This document shows, in pieces, positions 1 through 11,499 of a stretch of 64,000 bases of DNA. The stretch comes from Istiophorus platypterus (lineage: Eukaryota > Chordata > Actinopteri > Istiophoriformes > Istiophoridae), in the NCBI GenBank assembly GCA_016859345.1, contig CM029112.1, positions 9,807,089-9,871,088 on the forward strand, written 5' to 3'. Under the pieces are notes generated by a model, which searched no databases, was not told the DNA's origin, and saw only the letters and a program-made list of their open reading frames with translations. The translations under genes and the position numbers were made by a program. Every line of letters begins with the position of its first letter. Positions within the stretch are counted from its first letter, which is position 1.

Positions 1-610
1 TCTGAGCAGTCATGAAACACAAATTTCCACAGCCAATCCTTGTGCCAAGTCTGAAGCAGTCACCTGTGTGTGTTTTCAATGCAATGTTGCATAAGTAGCA
101 GATTCTATGTGCTGTAGTTTTTCGAGGATGGTCACTGCCCTTTTTTGTCATCGGTAGTAAGGCTCTTCCTATAACTCCTAGCCACTGCTGCAACTGTACT
201 TCAGCCTATGCCCAGTATCCTGCTCGTGCTCTTGTACTGTCTCCCATTTTTATAAAGTCTCACAATCTGGTTTCTCCCCTTTTCAGGCAGTTCCTTAGCA
301 TGTGGAACCATGTTGCACTAGACACAATCCAGGTCAAAACTGAGGAAACCTTGATATAAGGTTCACTTAAATTTTATTGCAGGGATCCCAGTTAAAGTGA
401 CTTGTTTGTTATTTAAATTGTACAGAAGCTCAAATACCCTACACTTCAACTTAGAAACCATACAATTATTGTAAGACAATGCAATTTTCAATCATTTAAC
501 TTTTTATTGATATTGCACTCAGTGTTTTTTATGCTGTATAACTGATGCTGAGGACAATAATTGATTATTTCTGACAGGTTAATCATTAACCATAATTTAT
601 CATACTGTAC
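1..610 (-). other. gprc5c: Intron of gprc5c (partial)
   Basis: This stretch lies downstream, on the minus strand, of the donor that ends the gprc5c seven-transmembrane exon. I looked for the remaining C-terminal tail of GPRC5C on the minus strand and did not find it, so those exons are probably beyond the left edge. Nothing else is recognised here. Confidence 0.5.
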
Positions 611-1586
611 CTGTTGGAGGCTCGTCCACAGAGAATGCTTTATTCTCCATGTACATGTTCTGGTGGGGCTCAGGCTCCTTAAGGATGTTGTCATAGACCA
701 GGCTCCTGGCGGGATAGACGTGTTCTCCATCATGGGGCTGCTCCTGGTCTGGGTCCTCCTGGGTCAGTAAGCAGATTTCCGGGATGGTGTAGAGGCAGAG
801 AAACACCCAGGCATTTAACACAACAGCGACAGCCAGAGTAGGATCGTCCCAATTGGGATTACCAACAACTCTGTTCCCATGGATGTACATGACAATCCAA
901 GCTACCCAGTTAACCACGGTTAGGAGCCCAGTGACCAGGATGAATGCCCCATCTCTGCGCCATTGCTTGTGCTTGTGTGTCAATGAGGGTATAGCCGTCA
1001 GCACCACAGCCAGCAGTAGAACCATTACATAGATGAGTGCCATCACAAAGTCCTCATTAGCTATGTTGCAGGAAAGGTCAGGATGAACGTCACCGCCACG
1101 TAGGCTCCTGACCACAGTGATCATAAGCCACTCAGTGTTAATGATCACCTCAACCAGCCACAGACCCAGGGCTCCAATGCACAGCATCCAACACCTGGGC
1201 CCCCGGCCTCTCCGCTCCAGCAGGGCGAGCCACAGCCCGTGCATCACTAGGCAGACTAGACAGCCCGAGAACAGTACTCCAAACAGGAACCTGCGTACAG
1301 CACAGCTGGTGGAGTACCGGCCCACAATGAAAGTGAAAGTGAGTCCAAAGAGTCCCAGAGTGAAGATTAGAAAGCCCGCCTGCAGGACCACCATGCCCTT
1401 TCTCTTCTTGTCCGTCACAAATGGCAAGCAGGCCATGAGGATGATGAACAGTACGAAGGAGGTCACCACACCAGCAGCAGCGATGGCCTCCACCACGACC
1501 CCCCACACTGTAGTCAGGTCACACAGGTTGTAATATATGGAGCTGATGCCGGAACCACATCCTCTAGGAGCACTGGTCAGGCTCAT
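611..1586 (-). CDS. gprc5c: GPRC5C-like orphan class C seven-transmembrane receptor, main exon (gene partial)
   Basis: Orphan class C receptor of the retinoic-acid-inducible RAIG/GPRC5 group at the plasma membrane; ligand unknown. One exon encodes about 325 residues with seven hydrophobic segments. Family landmarks are YYNLCD (residues 18-23), RRFLFGVLF (98-106), VEVIINTEWL (145-154), FVMALIYVM (180-188) and WDDPTLA (246-252), all close to human GPRC5C. The cytoplasmic tail keeps VYDNILKE and MENKAFSVDEP, and then the exon ends at a good donor (GTACAG, bases 605-610, phase 1). Reading through gives a stop two codons later, so the continuous frame is not the true end; the rest of the tail lies to the left. 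The chosen ATG gives a very short N-terminus with no signal peptide, unlike human GPRC5C, so an upstream coding exon is possible. btbd17 next door is also a GPRC5C neighbour in human. GPRC5B is the alternative but fits less well. Confidence 0.85.
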
Positions 1587-1794
1587 GGCTTCCCCGTAGA
1601 TTTGCCTTTTTATTTTTGAAAAACTGACACAACAACAACTTGATTATTTCAACAGAAAATCTAATTCTGTAGATGCAAAGTCTATTTTTTGCATCCCTGA
1701 TTATTTGAATTAGCAAGCAGAAAAACTACAGCCTTTACATGCATCTGTCTAACAGTAAATACAGTATCATCCACAACATACAGTTAGATTGAAT

Positions 1795-2960
1795 CTTACC
1801 TATTGAATTAAACTATTAATTAGACTTCTTCTGATCTGTCACTAAAATTGACCCCAGAATGATAATTAAAGTCAGGGCAGACAATGTGTTTTAATTATTG
1901 GATTATTCAGTAACCGACAATTAGGTTCATAAATATTTGGACAGTGACATATCTTTTGTAATTTGCTTCTGTACACAACCACAAGGGATTTGAAACAAAC
2001 AAATCAAAAAGTCTCTGAAGTGTCGATTTTTCAGCTTTAATTCAAGGGGTTTCAAGAAAATCTTACATTGACTGTTTAGGAATTACAGCCAACTTTATAC
2101 ATAGTTACTCATTTTCAGGCCTGCATAACCAACATAACTATAAATATAAGTATTATTTTTAATACTTGGATGAAAATCCTTTACAGTCAATGCCTGGCTT
2201 TAGTCTGGAACACATGAACATCACCAAATACTGAGGTCCTCCCCGATGCTTTGCCAAGCCTTTACTGCAGCTGCCTTCAGTAACTGCTTGTTTGTGGGTC
2301 TTTCTGCCCTCAGTTTTGTCTTCACTAAGTGAAAACCACACTGGATTGGGTTGAGGTCAGGTGACAGACCTGACCACTGAAGAATATTCCCCTTATTTGC
2401 CCTGGAAATTTAATGGGTTGCTCTCACAGTATGTTAGGGGTCATTATCCATTTGTACTGTGAAGCACTGTCATATCAGTTTTGCAGCATTTTGCCAATTC
2501 TGAGCAGATACTATAGCCCTCTAAACTCCAGAATTCATCCTGCTCCTTCTATCAGCAGTCCCATCATCAATGGAACACATATTAAACGTTCTCACGAACA
2601 CCTACAAAATGCAAGGTCAAGACCTCAAATCAACTCCAGACCTTTTATCTGTTTCATTTGTTATAAAATAAGAAGGGAACAGGCCACACTCAGCCATTAA
2701 ACTGATCAACTGTCAATTGTCCAATTACTTCTGAGCCCCTGAAAAGGAGGGACTACAATGTGAAATCTTTGTGAAATCCCATCTTGACTCGTTCGTTTCA
2801 AATCTAATGTCCACTTATTTATGAACCTAACTGTAGTCTGCTGAAGACTCCAATAATTACAACACATTGTCTGCCAAGCCTTTAATTATCATTCTGGAGT
2901 TGACTTTTAATGACAGGTCAGACAAAGTTTAATTAATACATTTTAATTTTAATAGGTAAG
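1795..2960 (-). mobile_element. Decayed Tc1-type DNA transposon with long inverted terminal repeats
   Basis: About 170 bp at each end are imperfect inverted copies. The left end starts CTTACCTATT at 1795 and the right end finishes AATAGGTAAG at 2960. Both arms share CAGAATGATAATTAAAG, GCAGACAATGTGTT and TTAGGTTCATAAATA. Between them lies minus-strand transposase-like sequence. Total length about 1.17 kb, shorter than a complete Tc1 element. The exact ends and target-site TA duplications are not certain. Confidence 0.8.
2155..2560 (-). pseudogene. Tc1/mariner transposase C-terminal remnant
   Basis: Read on the minus strand with frame slips, this has the landmarks of a DD35E transposase catalytic domain: MDNDP near 2450, then SPDLNPI near 2350, then a helix resembling KLRAERPTNKQLL followed by AVKAWQSI. 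The position after NPI where the catalytic Glu is expected reads Gln, and several stops interrupt the frame, so it is not functional. It sits inside the inverted repeats of the fossil element at 1795-2960. Confidence 0.75.
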
Positions 2961-3086
2961 GTCGTTTTGTATTCATCTTTAATTCCAGTAGCTCCCCATT
3001 GTCACTTTAATGATCATCTCCTCTTGTAAGATCCAAAAATCTACAATCAGTCAATAAGTGATCGAACGGACGTCGTCACTGCCCAG

Positions 3087-3248
3087 TGAAAACCACGTAT
3101 CTCAAATTTGGGGATCTTGAAGTAAATTCTACTGATTTTTAAAGTTAGTAAACAATTAAAAACAACTTATTTGACAACCTGCCACAGAGCTAAAGACGAT
3201 GCTTTACCCTGAGCTTATGAGACATTTTAAAAGATACGTGGTTTTCAC
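3087..3248. repeat. Inverted repeat pair, MITE-like
   Basis: GTGAAAACCACGTATCT at 3087-3103 is repeated as its exact reverse complement at 3232-3248, enclosing about 130 bp of AT-rich DNA. The spacing and terminal arrangement look like a small non-autonomous DNA element, but I see no clear target-site duplication. Confidence 0.5.
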
Positions 3249-3429
3249 AGGCTGACGAAGACTAATCTCACAACAATTTCAGAATGGCAGGCTGAGAGGT
3301 CCCGGGCTAAAATCACAACGAAGAGCTTCGGATCAACGCGCCACTGAGAGAGAAAACGGCAAAACACGCAGTGAATGCAATCACGGGAGAATTACAGTGG
3401 GTTAAGTTGGCCCGTCGGGGACGTCTCAC

Positions 3430-3560
3430 CTGGACCGGTGGCTCGGCTCCAACAGGTGGCTCAGGTAGATGACCTCCGGTGAGGGTCGCCTCATCCAACT
3501 CGCCTTGTCCGGTTAAGTTGCTTTCTCTCGGGTATTATCGAGCTCCCGATGGATTGTTCG
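3430..3560 (-). promoter_or_regulatory. gprc5c: Possible non-coding first exon / promoter region of gprc5c
   Basis: This patch is GC- and CpG-rich compared with its AT-rich surroundings. On the minus strand it ends in a strong donor, CCGGTCCAG then GTGAGACG, with the exon edge at 3430. A plausible acceptor (TCAG near 1622) lies just upstream of the gprc5c ATG. That fits a 5' untranslated first exon whose intron contains the Tc1 fossil. The link is inferred from splice signals alone. Confidence 0.35.
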
Positions 3561-3599
3561 ACCAATCTCTGCGTGTTCGAAACCCGACTCGGTAGATCT

Positions 3600-4867
3600 T
3601 GATTTTTTATTATTGTTATTGTTTCCCCCCCCCCCTGCTGACTCACGGACGGTCCCTCATCCGCCCACACCTTCCCCGGTTGTTATTGAACCATGTTACA
3701 ATAGACTCACCGTCAAGCGCATCAAAGTAGTTTCCCTGTGCTGTGTATTACGTAACACTTTGTCCAACGACTCAGCTCCAACCAGCCCTTCTCATTATCC
3801 AGCCTCTCTGGTGTTTTGCAGCTTTGCATATTCTGTGAGATTAGCAACCACCCTACTTATTTGTTTGAGGCGACTTACATCCAAACAAAGGCACCACTCA
3901 CCTCTCAAGTGACATTTCCACTTGTATCCAGGCCATGCAGCGTGGTCTGAGCCGTGACCTGCAGGGACCTTGATTTTCAGACTCACTGATGATTGATGAT
4001 TAATTGCTTTCACAGGTTTTGTGATTAGATCAGTTTGGGGATTCATCTTTAAGGGGGATTTCTTATGAAATGATCAGCTGCTGCACATACAGCAGCAGCT
4101 TACTTGTTGACTTGGCCTACTTTCAGTTTTATTGAAGAAAATGGCCTGTATACAGTGGCTCAATTTTAGAATAATTCGACTCTAATGTATGCCTGTGAGT
4201 GCGCCTTTTCACAAGTAATGAAAACCTTTAATACGTGCACAATAGGCATCTATGAAATCTATTCAATTTTTTTTTTCTCTTAAAGGATAAGTATTTCTGA
4301 ATGGTCATCATCAGAGGAGAGACTGTGCATCCAGTTTGCAGAGCCACCTGGTGGAAAACATTGTTATAGGAGAGATCCACGCCTCTGCTTTTCTGTGAAA
4401 CACAGTCAAATCAGATGACACAACAAAATAGATCTTGTTATTGATCTGTTGTTGCCCATGTCACTTAACAACCATTTGATAAATAAGAACATTGACCAAC
4501 GCTATTGATTTTAAGCTTTTAGAAGAAAGTTATGTTCTCTGTAACAAAATGTTTACACATCTAAAATTTGCTGAGATACTGGGGTACACATAAAACTAAA
4601 ACCTTCCATTTATGGGATGGGGAAAATCAAAGGTACTTATTTTAAAAGCAATATTTTCTTTTATGTTTGGACTTTTAACTGGTAGACATGTAGACATGAC
4701 AAATAATGAATATATGAATTGACTCATTTGCTGTATGATTAGACAAAGTGTAAAAGCAGGGTTTTGTCTCAAAAGACAAACCAGAAAATTTTTGTGATAT
4801 ACACACACATGCATATATATATAGCTATAGATATAGAGAGAGGTAGGTAGGTAGGTAGGTAGGTAGG

Positions 4868-4909
<42 letters not shown>

Positions 4910-7090
4910 CATAGATACATAGATAAATAGAGAGAGAGAGCCATAAGTCATAAAAATCACTCTTACCCTATTTAGTTGTAAATTTCCAGATAATATAGTT
5001 GATACATGGAATTTTAGATGCTTAGAAATAACTGTGAAACATAATAGCAGAATCCAGCATCTCTACATATTCCATGGTGTTTGGTTATTCTTTTTAAAAA
5101 AATTATTTAACACTCGTTATTTAACAAACATTTTACATATTTTTCATGCATTCAGCATCTTTGTCATGTTTTGGAGACCTGCTTATTCAGTGCATTCCCT
5201 CTGGGGTTTAGCGCAAGAGTAAGGTCATCCAGGACGCCTTGCTGAGGCTAATTCTGGCATGCAGCCTGTACTAAACGTACTGTTTATACTCTGTGATGGA
5301 GCCCCCTGTGGTGCATCGATCCCTCAATGGATCTTGTCCCAAGGGGTGCTCTCAACAAACCCAGCAGCTCGTCAATCCATCCTTTTGCACTGTGGTCCTG
5401 TTAGCAAATTCTTAATAGGAGCTGATCTCAGTGGAGAAGGCAATGTGACCTTAACGAAGGACATGCCCTTTTCAGATGCACAAAAAAAAAAGAGCTTTGT
5501 GTTTATTCTAACTCTAATTTTGTCGCTAACCGACAGTTGCTCGAATCTTGTTTTCGTACACAGCTATTCTTTGAGCCCGTAAAACAATTGCCTAAGATAT
5601 AAATAATACAAGACTCATTATTTGCATTCATACAGATCAATTGCATTATCATAAATCTTATGGACTGTGTTTGCGTGCATTAGTGTTCACTTTCATAAAA
5701 TTAAACAGGAGATGCCGCCATATACTATCCGCAAAGTCCTGTTCATGTTGTCCAGTCCAGTTTGTTGCAGCGCGGGCACCTAAGCACGGCTCTCCTGAGA
5801 ACCTGCCGGGTTATTCATAGCAGTGGCTCAGGTTGGGGTCTCACAGGACGCCTCTTCTCCTGCATCTTCACTGCCGCCTGGCAGCCCTCAGGGCTTCACC
5901 GCAACCCAATTCCCTCTGAAATGGTTTCTCTTCTTGTGTTTCCTATAGAGAGCATTGTAGAACTAGAGCTCTTTTAAACACATTAATCACTTTGCAGCAT
6001 GTTAGTATGACTATTGTGACTAAACTAATGGCTTGGTCAGATGCATTGATTTTCTTTTTTTCTTTTTTTATTAATATCAGATCCATATCTAGCTTAGCTT
6101 TTTGAGAAGGGATCTCAGTATTGACTGACCTATCTGTGACTGGCAGATCAATGCCAGTTGGGTGGCAAATAAAGGCTCATTTAAGTGGAACTGTAAACAT
6201 CACTTTGAGGCCTGAGGTCATGACCGGCGGCACTGTGGACCACTGTCATTGCTGCCATTCCACTCCTGTTGTATCCTCATGAATGCATGTTATCCTAGGA
6301 TACAGGATTTTCTCATGTCATGTGGCTCTTGAGCTCACTTTGAGTCATTATAGCATTTCATATTGATTATCATAGCTTTGAGGTTACTGTGTTCCATGCC
6401 AGCAGCAACCATTAACTCCATATCCAGCTGGAATTTGTCTATATCTCACATATTCACCTTCTGCACTGTCTATTATAAACCAGCTGCTTGTATATGGCAC
6501 CTGAAAAAAGTTTTAGATGCACTTAATGATGCAATAAGAAATTTTGCAAAATCTGAAAATAACTGAAAATACACGTAAACTCCACATGACTATGCAAAGC
6601 ACTGATGGGCATTTAAATTTGATAAATAGAGTTTGCCTTAAATTGATGAGCAGACCCAGCACCGATGAAATTATCCTCCCATTACTTAGATTAACATGCC
6701 TTCAGTGAAATAATTGCTATCAGCTGAAAAACTGCCCTATAAATGGATTATGAAATTTGATTGACTGCAGTTTGTCATACATATTACAACCTCAATTACT
6801 TTTTGGCAGATGGTCTCAGTGGCAATCTACTCTAATTAATTGACTGATTAAAAGGCAGTGATTGTGCTCAACGTAGATATGATAAACAAAAATTTGTGGT
6901 CTAGAGATCTGTTGCATTCTGAATGCCATTAAAATATAAACCTGTTAATATTTATTGATTGTTAATAGTGCCTAGCCCCCCCGACTTTTAAACTAAAAAA
7001 ACAAAAAACAAAAAAAACATTAAGCTGAGTCCTTGGTTGGCCCCCGGTGCAGCTGATCAATGCCATGTAACATCCAAAAGGGAGAAATTC
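3600..7090. other. Intergenic, no gene recognised
   Basis: AT-rich sequence between the gprc5c and btbd17 promoters. Apart from a GATA-type microsatellite near 4.8-4.9 kb I see short chance frames only. GPR142, which lies near GPRC5C and BTBD17 in human, was not recognised here. Confidence 0.5.
4806..4942. repeat. Compound tetranucleotide microsatellite (AGGT)n(AGAT)n
   Basis: Starts with alternating AC/AT, passes into seven or so AGGT units near 4842-4870, then AGAT units to about 4910, and ends with ATAC/GAGA variants. The open frame on the minus strand across it (repeated Leu-Ser-Ile-Tyr) is a product of the repeat. Confidence 0.95.
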
Positions 7091-7102
7091 AAAATCAAAG
7101 CT

Positions 7103-7200
7103 GTCGCTATAGCAACGCCCCTGCCAGATTCCACCAATCAATGGAGTCCGTGGGGTTGCGAGATGCGCCAGGGAAAGGCCAGCGTCCTACATAAAGAGTG
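7103..7200 (+). promoter_or_regulatory. btbd17: btbd17 proximal promoter: RFX X-box-like site, CCAAT box, TATA-like box
   Basis: GTCGCTATAGCAAC at 7103-7116 is close to the RFX X-box, two half-sites around a short spacer. CCAAT follows at about 7134, and an ACATAAAG TATA-like element at 7189-7196. The ATG of btbd17 is at 7338, giving a plausible 5'UTR of about 110-130 bases. Sites were recognised by eye. Confidence 0.5.
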
Positions 7201-7337
7201 CGGGACAGGGAGCTGGGCAGCACACGCGGGGTAACACACCTTTCTGCACGCACACGGCGAAGGCAAAGCAGCAAGAAGAAGGGTCAGGAGAGAGTGGCAC
7301 AGAGAGAGGAAGAGAGGCAGGGAATAGCTGAGAAGAA

Positions 7338-10300
7338 ATGGTACGCTCATGTGAACAAGGGATCCCTGCCTGGGTCTGTGTGGGCACCCTTCTCCTCTTC
7401 ATCCACTTCCACCCAGTCACAGTTAGGGGAGGTAAGACAACAAATGGCACCACTAGTTTTGAACTGTTAGCTTTTAAAAAGTCATCTCACTTTTGCATCT
7501 TTGTGTTAATGTCCTGCAATGTAAGTAGGCGCTGTATTGTTCTCTTTCAGTCCAGCTTCCCCCCATACTGTCAGCGGGTAGTAGGGCACAGCATGAATGC
7601 GTGGCTCGCGCCCAGCCTCAGGGCAGGGGATGGGTATTTATCTATTCTACTCATCCTGTCCTCATCTATCTGTCTGCTGGGTGCAGGGAAAGACAGGCAA
7701 GTGCATTTGCTGCCTGGCTTTGTGCTAGCTCGGTAATACAGTACAATACAAGCACTGAGGTAAAGCTTTTCGTCCTTACCTTAAAGAAGATCTGACTTTG
7801 ACCGATTTTGACCAAAGCTACCGAAGGCCACATTCCTTTGCTGTCAGGTTAGATTTCATTTGAAATTCCTTGTGAGCACAGACTCATCTAATCCTAGACA
7901 TTTGGGGACTGTGAATAAAATGTTTTATTTAATGTTTTCAGCTCTTCTCAGCTTAAGTGGCAGAGGCACGAAATCATTCTTTATTCATTACTTTTTTTTT
8001 CTACTTTGAATTGAATCTGTCAGATGTTTATTTTTCTCACAGCATCAGAAAAAGTAAATTATGCAACAGACAATATATACTGTTCCCAGGTTACAATGAA
8101 TATGGTGATTTTTCAGTTTGCTACACTGATCATACGCTAGCTAGAGTCATTTGTGAATTCACACCTCCACCTAATCCATCAGGCTCAGCTGGCGAAGAGT
8201 GCCGGCTGGCTAATTGGAAAAAAGGTTACTTTGAAGTGGGGGCACTTGATTGTGGCGGAGAAATTAAGACCATGAGGCATCCCAGGGAGCCAAGTGTGCT
8301 CCCCCTGTGTCTCATTAAACCCCCAGTAACAGGCCAACAAAGCTGCTGATAGCTGTGGCAGTGCAGAATGGAAACAGCAGCTTGTCATGCTGAGTCTTTC
8401 ATGTGTGATTCTCCAGTAAGTGCCACTTGTGCTTGCATTCAAGAGGGCCCACAGAGGCAGCCATCTGCAATAGCGCCGCAAACTCAGGATTCTTTTTCTG
8501 AGCCCCTGGTATCGGAGGTTTTCTGAGTCAGCCACCGGGCTCGATGCTCACTTTCTCTATCAATTGAGACAAGAACAACAGAAGAATCTGCAAGTCTGCT
8601 TTTCCACGACATATTATCAGTTGTGGTTCGGTCGAAGGTTTCTGAGGTGCTTTTCCAATTCTTGCTGTGTTGAATCTCATTCAAGTTTAAGAACAAATGA
8701 ACATGAATTATGCTGTAAAATCAGGTTGTTTCAAATTATGGTGCTGAAAATTGAAACTAAGAGAGAGTGTGTGGTGCTATTTGTATTCAATCTTACATTT
8801 TCTGAAAAAGCTGATATTGTAGCTAATTGCAAGGGAACATGAGAAATTTCTTCCGCAGGTAAAGAGTGATTATATTGTTTCTGTCAGGTATTGCCATTGA
8901 CCACAGTCTCGCTCTTTCCACAGCTGCCCTGAAGCAGGAGACAGCACTGGAGAATGGGGCCACGGTGCTGAATCACTCCATGAGTTTGGTGCAGCGCATG
9001 GAGACCCTGCTGGCCATGGGGAACAGCAGTGATGTCACCCTCCGGGTGAAGACCATCAACACGGACGAGGTGAAGGTGATCCAGGCACACAGCCTGGTTC
9101 TAACCCTGCAGAGTGACGTATTTGAGGAACTTCTGCTAAGCCGGAATAACAGTGCTGTGGTTTTAAGGGAGACGCCCGATTGCGCAGCTGTCTTTGACAA
9201 GTTTGTCAGGTGAGGGTGACTCAGGATGTAAGTATTTGTATAAAATTAATTGGGTTTAATAAAAGAAAACCATCAAGAAACTGTAGAGCTGCCTGTAGAT
9301 GCTATTGAGTTCCCATAGGTATGAAGTTATAAGTCTTTACTTACCATGTTGCCTCTCTCCTTTCTATTTGGAGAAGTGAGATGTTCCATCTTGTGAACTA
9401 TTCTAAATTTATGCCTGCCGCTTGAGGCTCAGAGTCAAATATTGGACAGCGTGGGTTTTTTCAGTGACTCAGATCTGAGGAGTGAACACAACTTCAATAT
9501 ATACAGTAATATGCCTCACGGAAAGATTTTCCGAAGGAGTGTTTTTCAGGTTTCTCACGAAAAAAAGACCAAACTGTTACATATCTTTTCTATTGCAGGT
9601 ATCTGTATTGTGGTGACATCTCAGTGCGGTTAGATCAGGCCATTTCTCTGCATAAGCTGGCCAGCAAGTATCATGTGTGGGGCTTGCAGCAGGGTCTGAC
9701 CCAGTATATGACCCAGCATCTGTCTAGTGATTCCCCCACGGGCCATGTGGTTGGTTGGTACAACTATGCATTACAAATTGGGGACATGGCCCTGCGGGAC
9801 AGCTGCCTGCAGTACCTCTCCTGGAACCTGTCTTCTGTGCTGCAGAGTGGAGAATGGGGCTTCATCAGTGAAGACCTGCTCCTCTCCTTGCTCCAGCGCT
9901 CTGACCTCATTCTGCAGAGTGAGCTGGAGCTCTACGAGGCCCTGGAGGCCTGGATTAGCCAGAACCAGCCTGTCAGTGCAACGGTGGAGACTGCCCTGAG
10001 GGCTGTTCGATACGGCATGATCCCCCCTCAGTACCTCTTCCGTCTTCAGAAGCAATCTGCCCTCATGCTCAAGTATTACGAGTCTATCCGTGATCTGCTC
10101 TATCTAGCATTCCAGTTTCACTCTGCCTCACCTATTCAGCTGGCCAAGTATTTCGATGTCAACTGCAGTATTTTCACTCCCCGCAACTACCTGTCCTCCT
10201 CCTGGGGTTCCCCCTGGGTCATCAACAACCCCACCCGCGATGACCGCAGTTACAGCTTCCAGACCCAGCTCGGGCCCAGTGGCCATGACTCCAGCAAGAG

Positions 10301-10673
10301 AGTGACATGGAACGCCCTCTTCTCCCCTCGCTGGCTCCCACTCAGTGCCAGGTCAACCTATACTGAGCTGGGTGCTATGCAGCCCACCCGCACAGATGGA
10401 GGTCGACCCCGTATTATTGTAACACCGGCCACTTCTAGCCCAGACTTTGCCGGCGTGAGTTTCCAGAAGACGGTGATTGTAATGGCAAAACAGCAAGGAA
10501 AAGTGGTTGTTCGCCATGTCTACAACTTCCACCAAAGCACAGAGGAGGCTGGTGATTTCCTGGTGGATGCTGACCTGCAGCGCCGTGCATCAGAATACCT
10601 AATTGACAGCTCCCTGTATCTTCACATTATAATAAAACCTCTCTACCATACCCTCCTCGTTGCCAGGAAATAA
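7338..10673 (+). CDS. btbd17: BTBD17, secreted BTB/POZ and BACK domain protein
   Basis: Three coding exons: 7338-7431, 8924-9209, 9599-10673. They close in frame to 484 residues; human BTBD17 is about 478. An N-terminal hydrophobic stretch (about residues 11-30) looks like a signal peptide. The BTB domain follows, with GNSSDVTLRV near 64-73, DCAAVFDKFVRYLYCGD near 117-133 and LASKYHVWGLQ after it. A BACK-like domain then includes LLQRSDLILQSELELYEALEAW. The C-terminal third keeps the conserved WGSPWVINNP, DDRSYSFQTQLGPSGHD, VTWNALFSPRWLP, GVSFQKTV and HQSTEEAGDFL. BTBD17 is related to LGALS3BP, but its biochemical role is poorly known. Exon 2 has a second usable acceptor at 8888 in the same phase, 36 bases upstream. 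A poly(A) signal AATAAA is at 11101-11106. Confidence 0.93.
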
Positions 10674-11120
10674 GGGCAGGAATTTGGTATGGCCTCACCA
10701 TTGGTTTTCCACCCCTCCACCCTCCCCCCACACAATCACATGCACATATTTCAAAGTGCACTCATATCACAGCACATGTTTATGTGTCAGGTCTGTTACA
10801 TCTCCATTGTTGAGTAGTGTGTGCATTTTTTTGTCTTCCAACTATTTTGCAAGGAGGTGTCTGGTACCATCAAAGACTCACAATTTAACAGCTTAGCTGT
10901 GATCATAACATCAGTGGTGGAGGGTTTTTCAGCATTTCATCTATACATTAAAAAAAAAAAAAACTACAAAAAAAAAAACAACTTCACAGTACTGTATTTG
11001 TTCAGGTATTTTAAAGTCCGACTGTGTGTCCCTTGAATTTATTGAATCTATATGATGGTTAATGTTGTTTGCATAGGTACTATAGAAGTTTTGCCTTTAA
11101 AATAAAATTTCATTGCTATT
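10674..11120 (+). other. btbd17: 3'UTR of btbd17
   Basis: Follows the TAA stop and runs to AATAAA at 11101-11106. It includes two A-runs near 10950-10980. The end is inferred from the first good poly(A) signal. Confidence 0.6.
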
Positions 11121-11499
11121 AAGGTTATGCATCTCACAATTCAGTAGTCAGATTTTTAGTTCAAGGCTCTTATATCTCATGACATATACTTATATACCTG
11201 TTTGCTGTGTACCCACCAAAATGTTTAAATTAAAGTGCAGTCCTATTAATAGTGTTCCTTTGTATACCCTAGTTGATTTGCAACACAGTGGGGGCCATTG
11301 GTAGTTCTCTTTGTTTGTTTGTTTTTTCTTATTAACTGTTACGCGGGCATTTTATCTAGGTTTTAAAGCAACTACACCAGTATAAGTTTTCATCCCGAAA
11401 CAAAAAAAAATAATAATAAACGAAAATAAGATCTAAAAAAAAAAAAAAAAATGTCTGTGGTTTCCTGTGTTTGCAATCGATGCAAAAAAAAATTATTAC

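Noticed and set aside
4769..4960. Open frame with repeated Leu-Ser-Ile-Tyr
   Set aside because: Produced by the AGAT microsatellite.
9727..9999. 90-codon frame inside btbd17 exon 3
   Set aside because: It is the +1 frame of a strongly supported BTBD17 coding exon.
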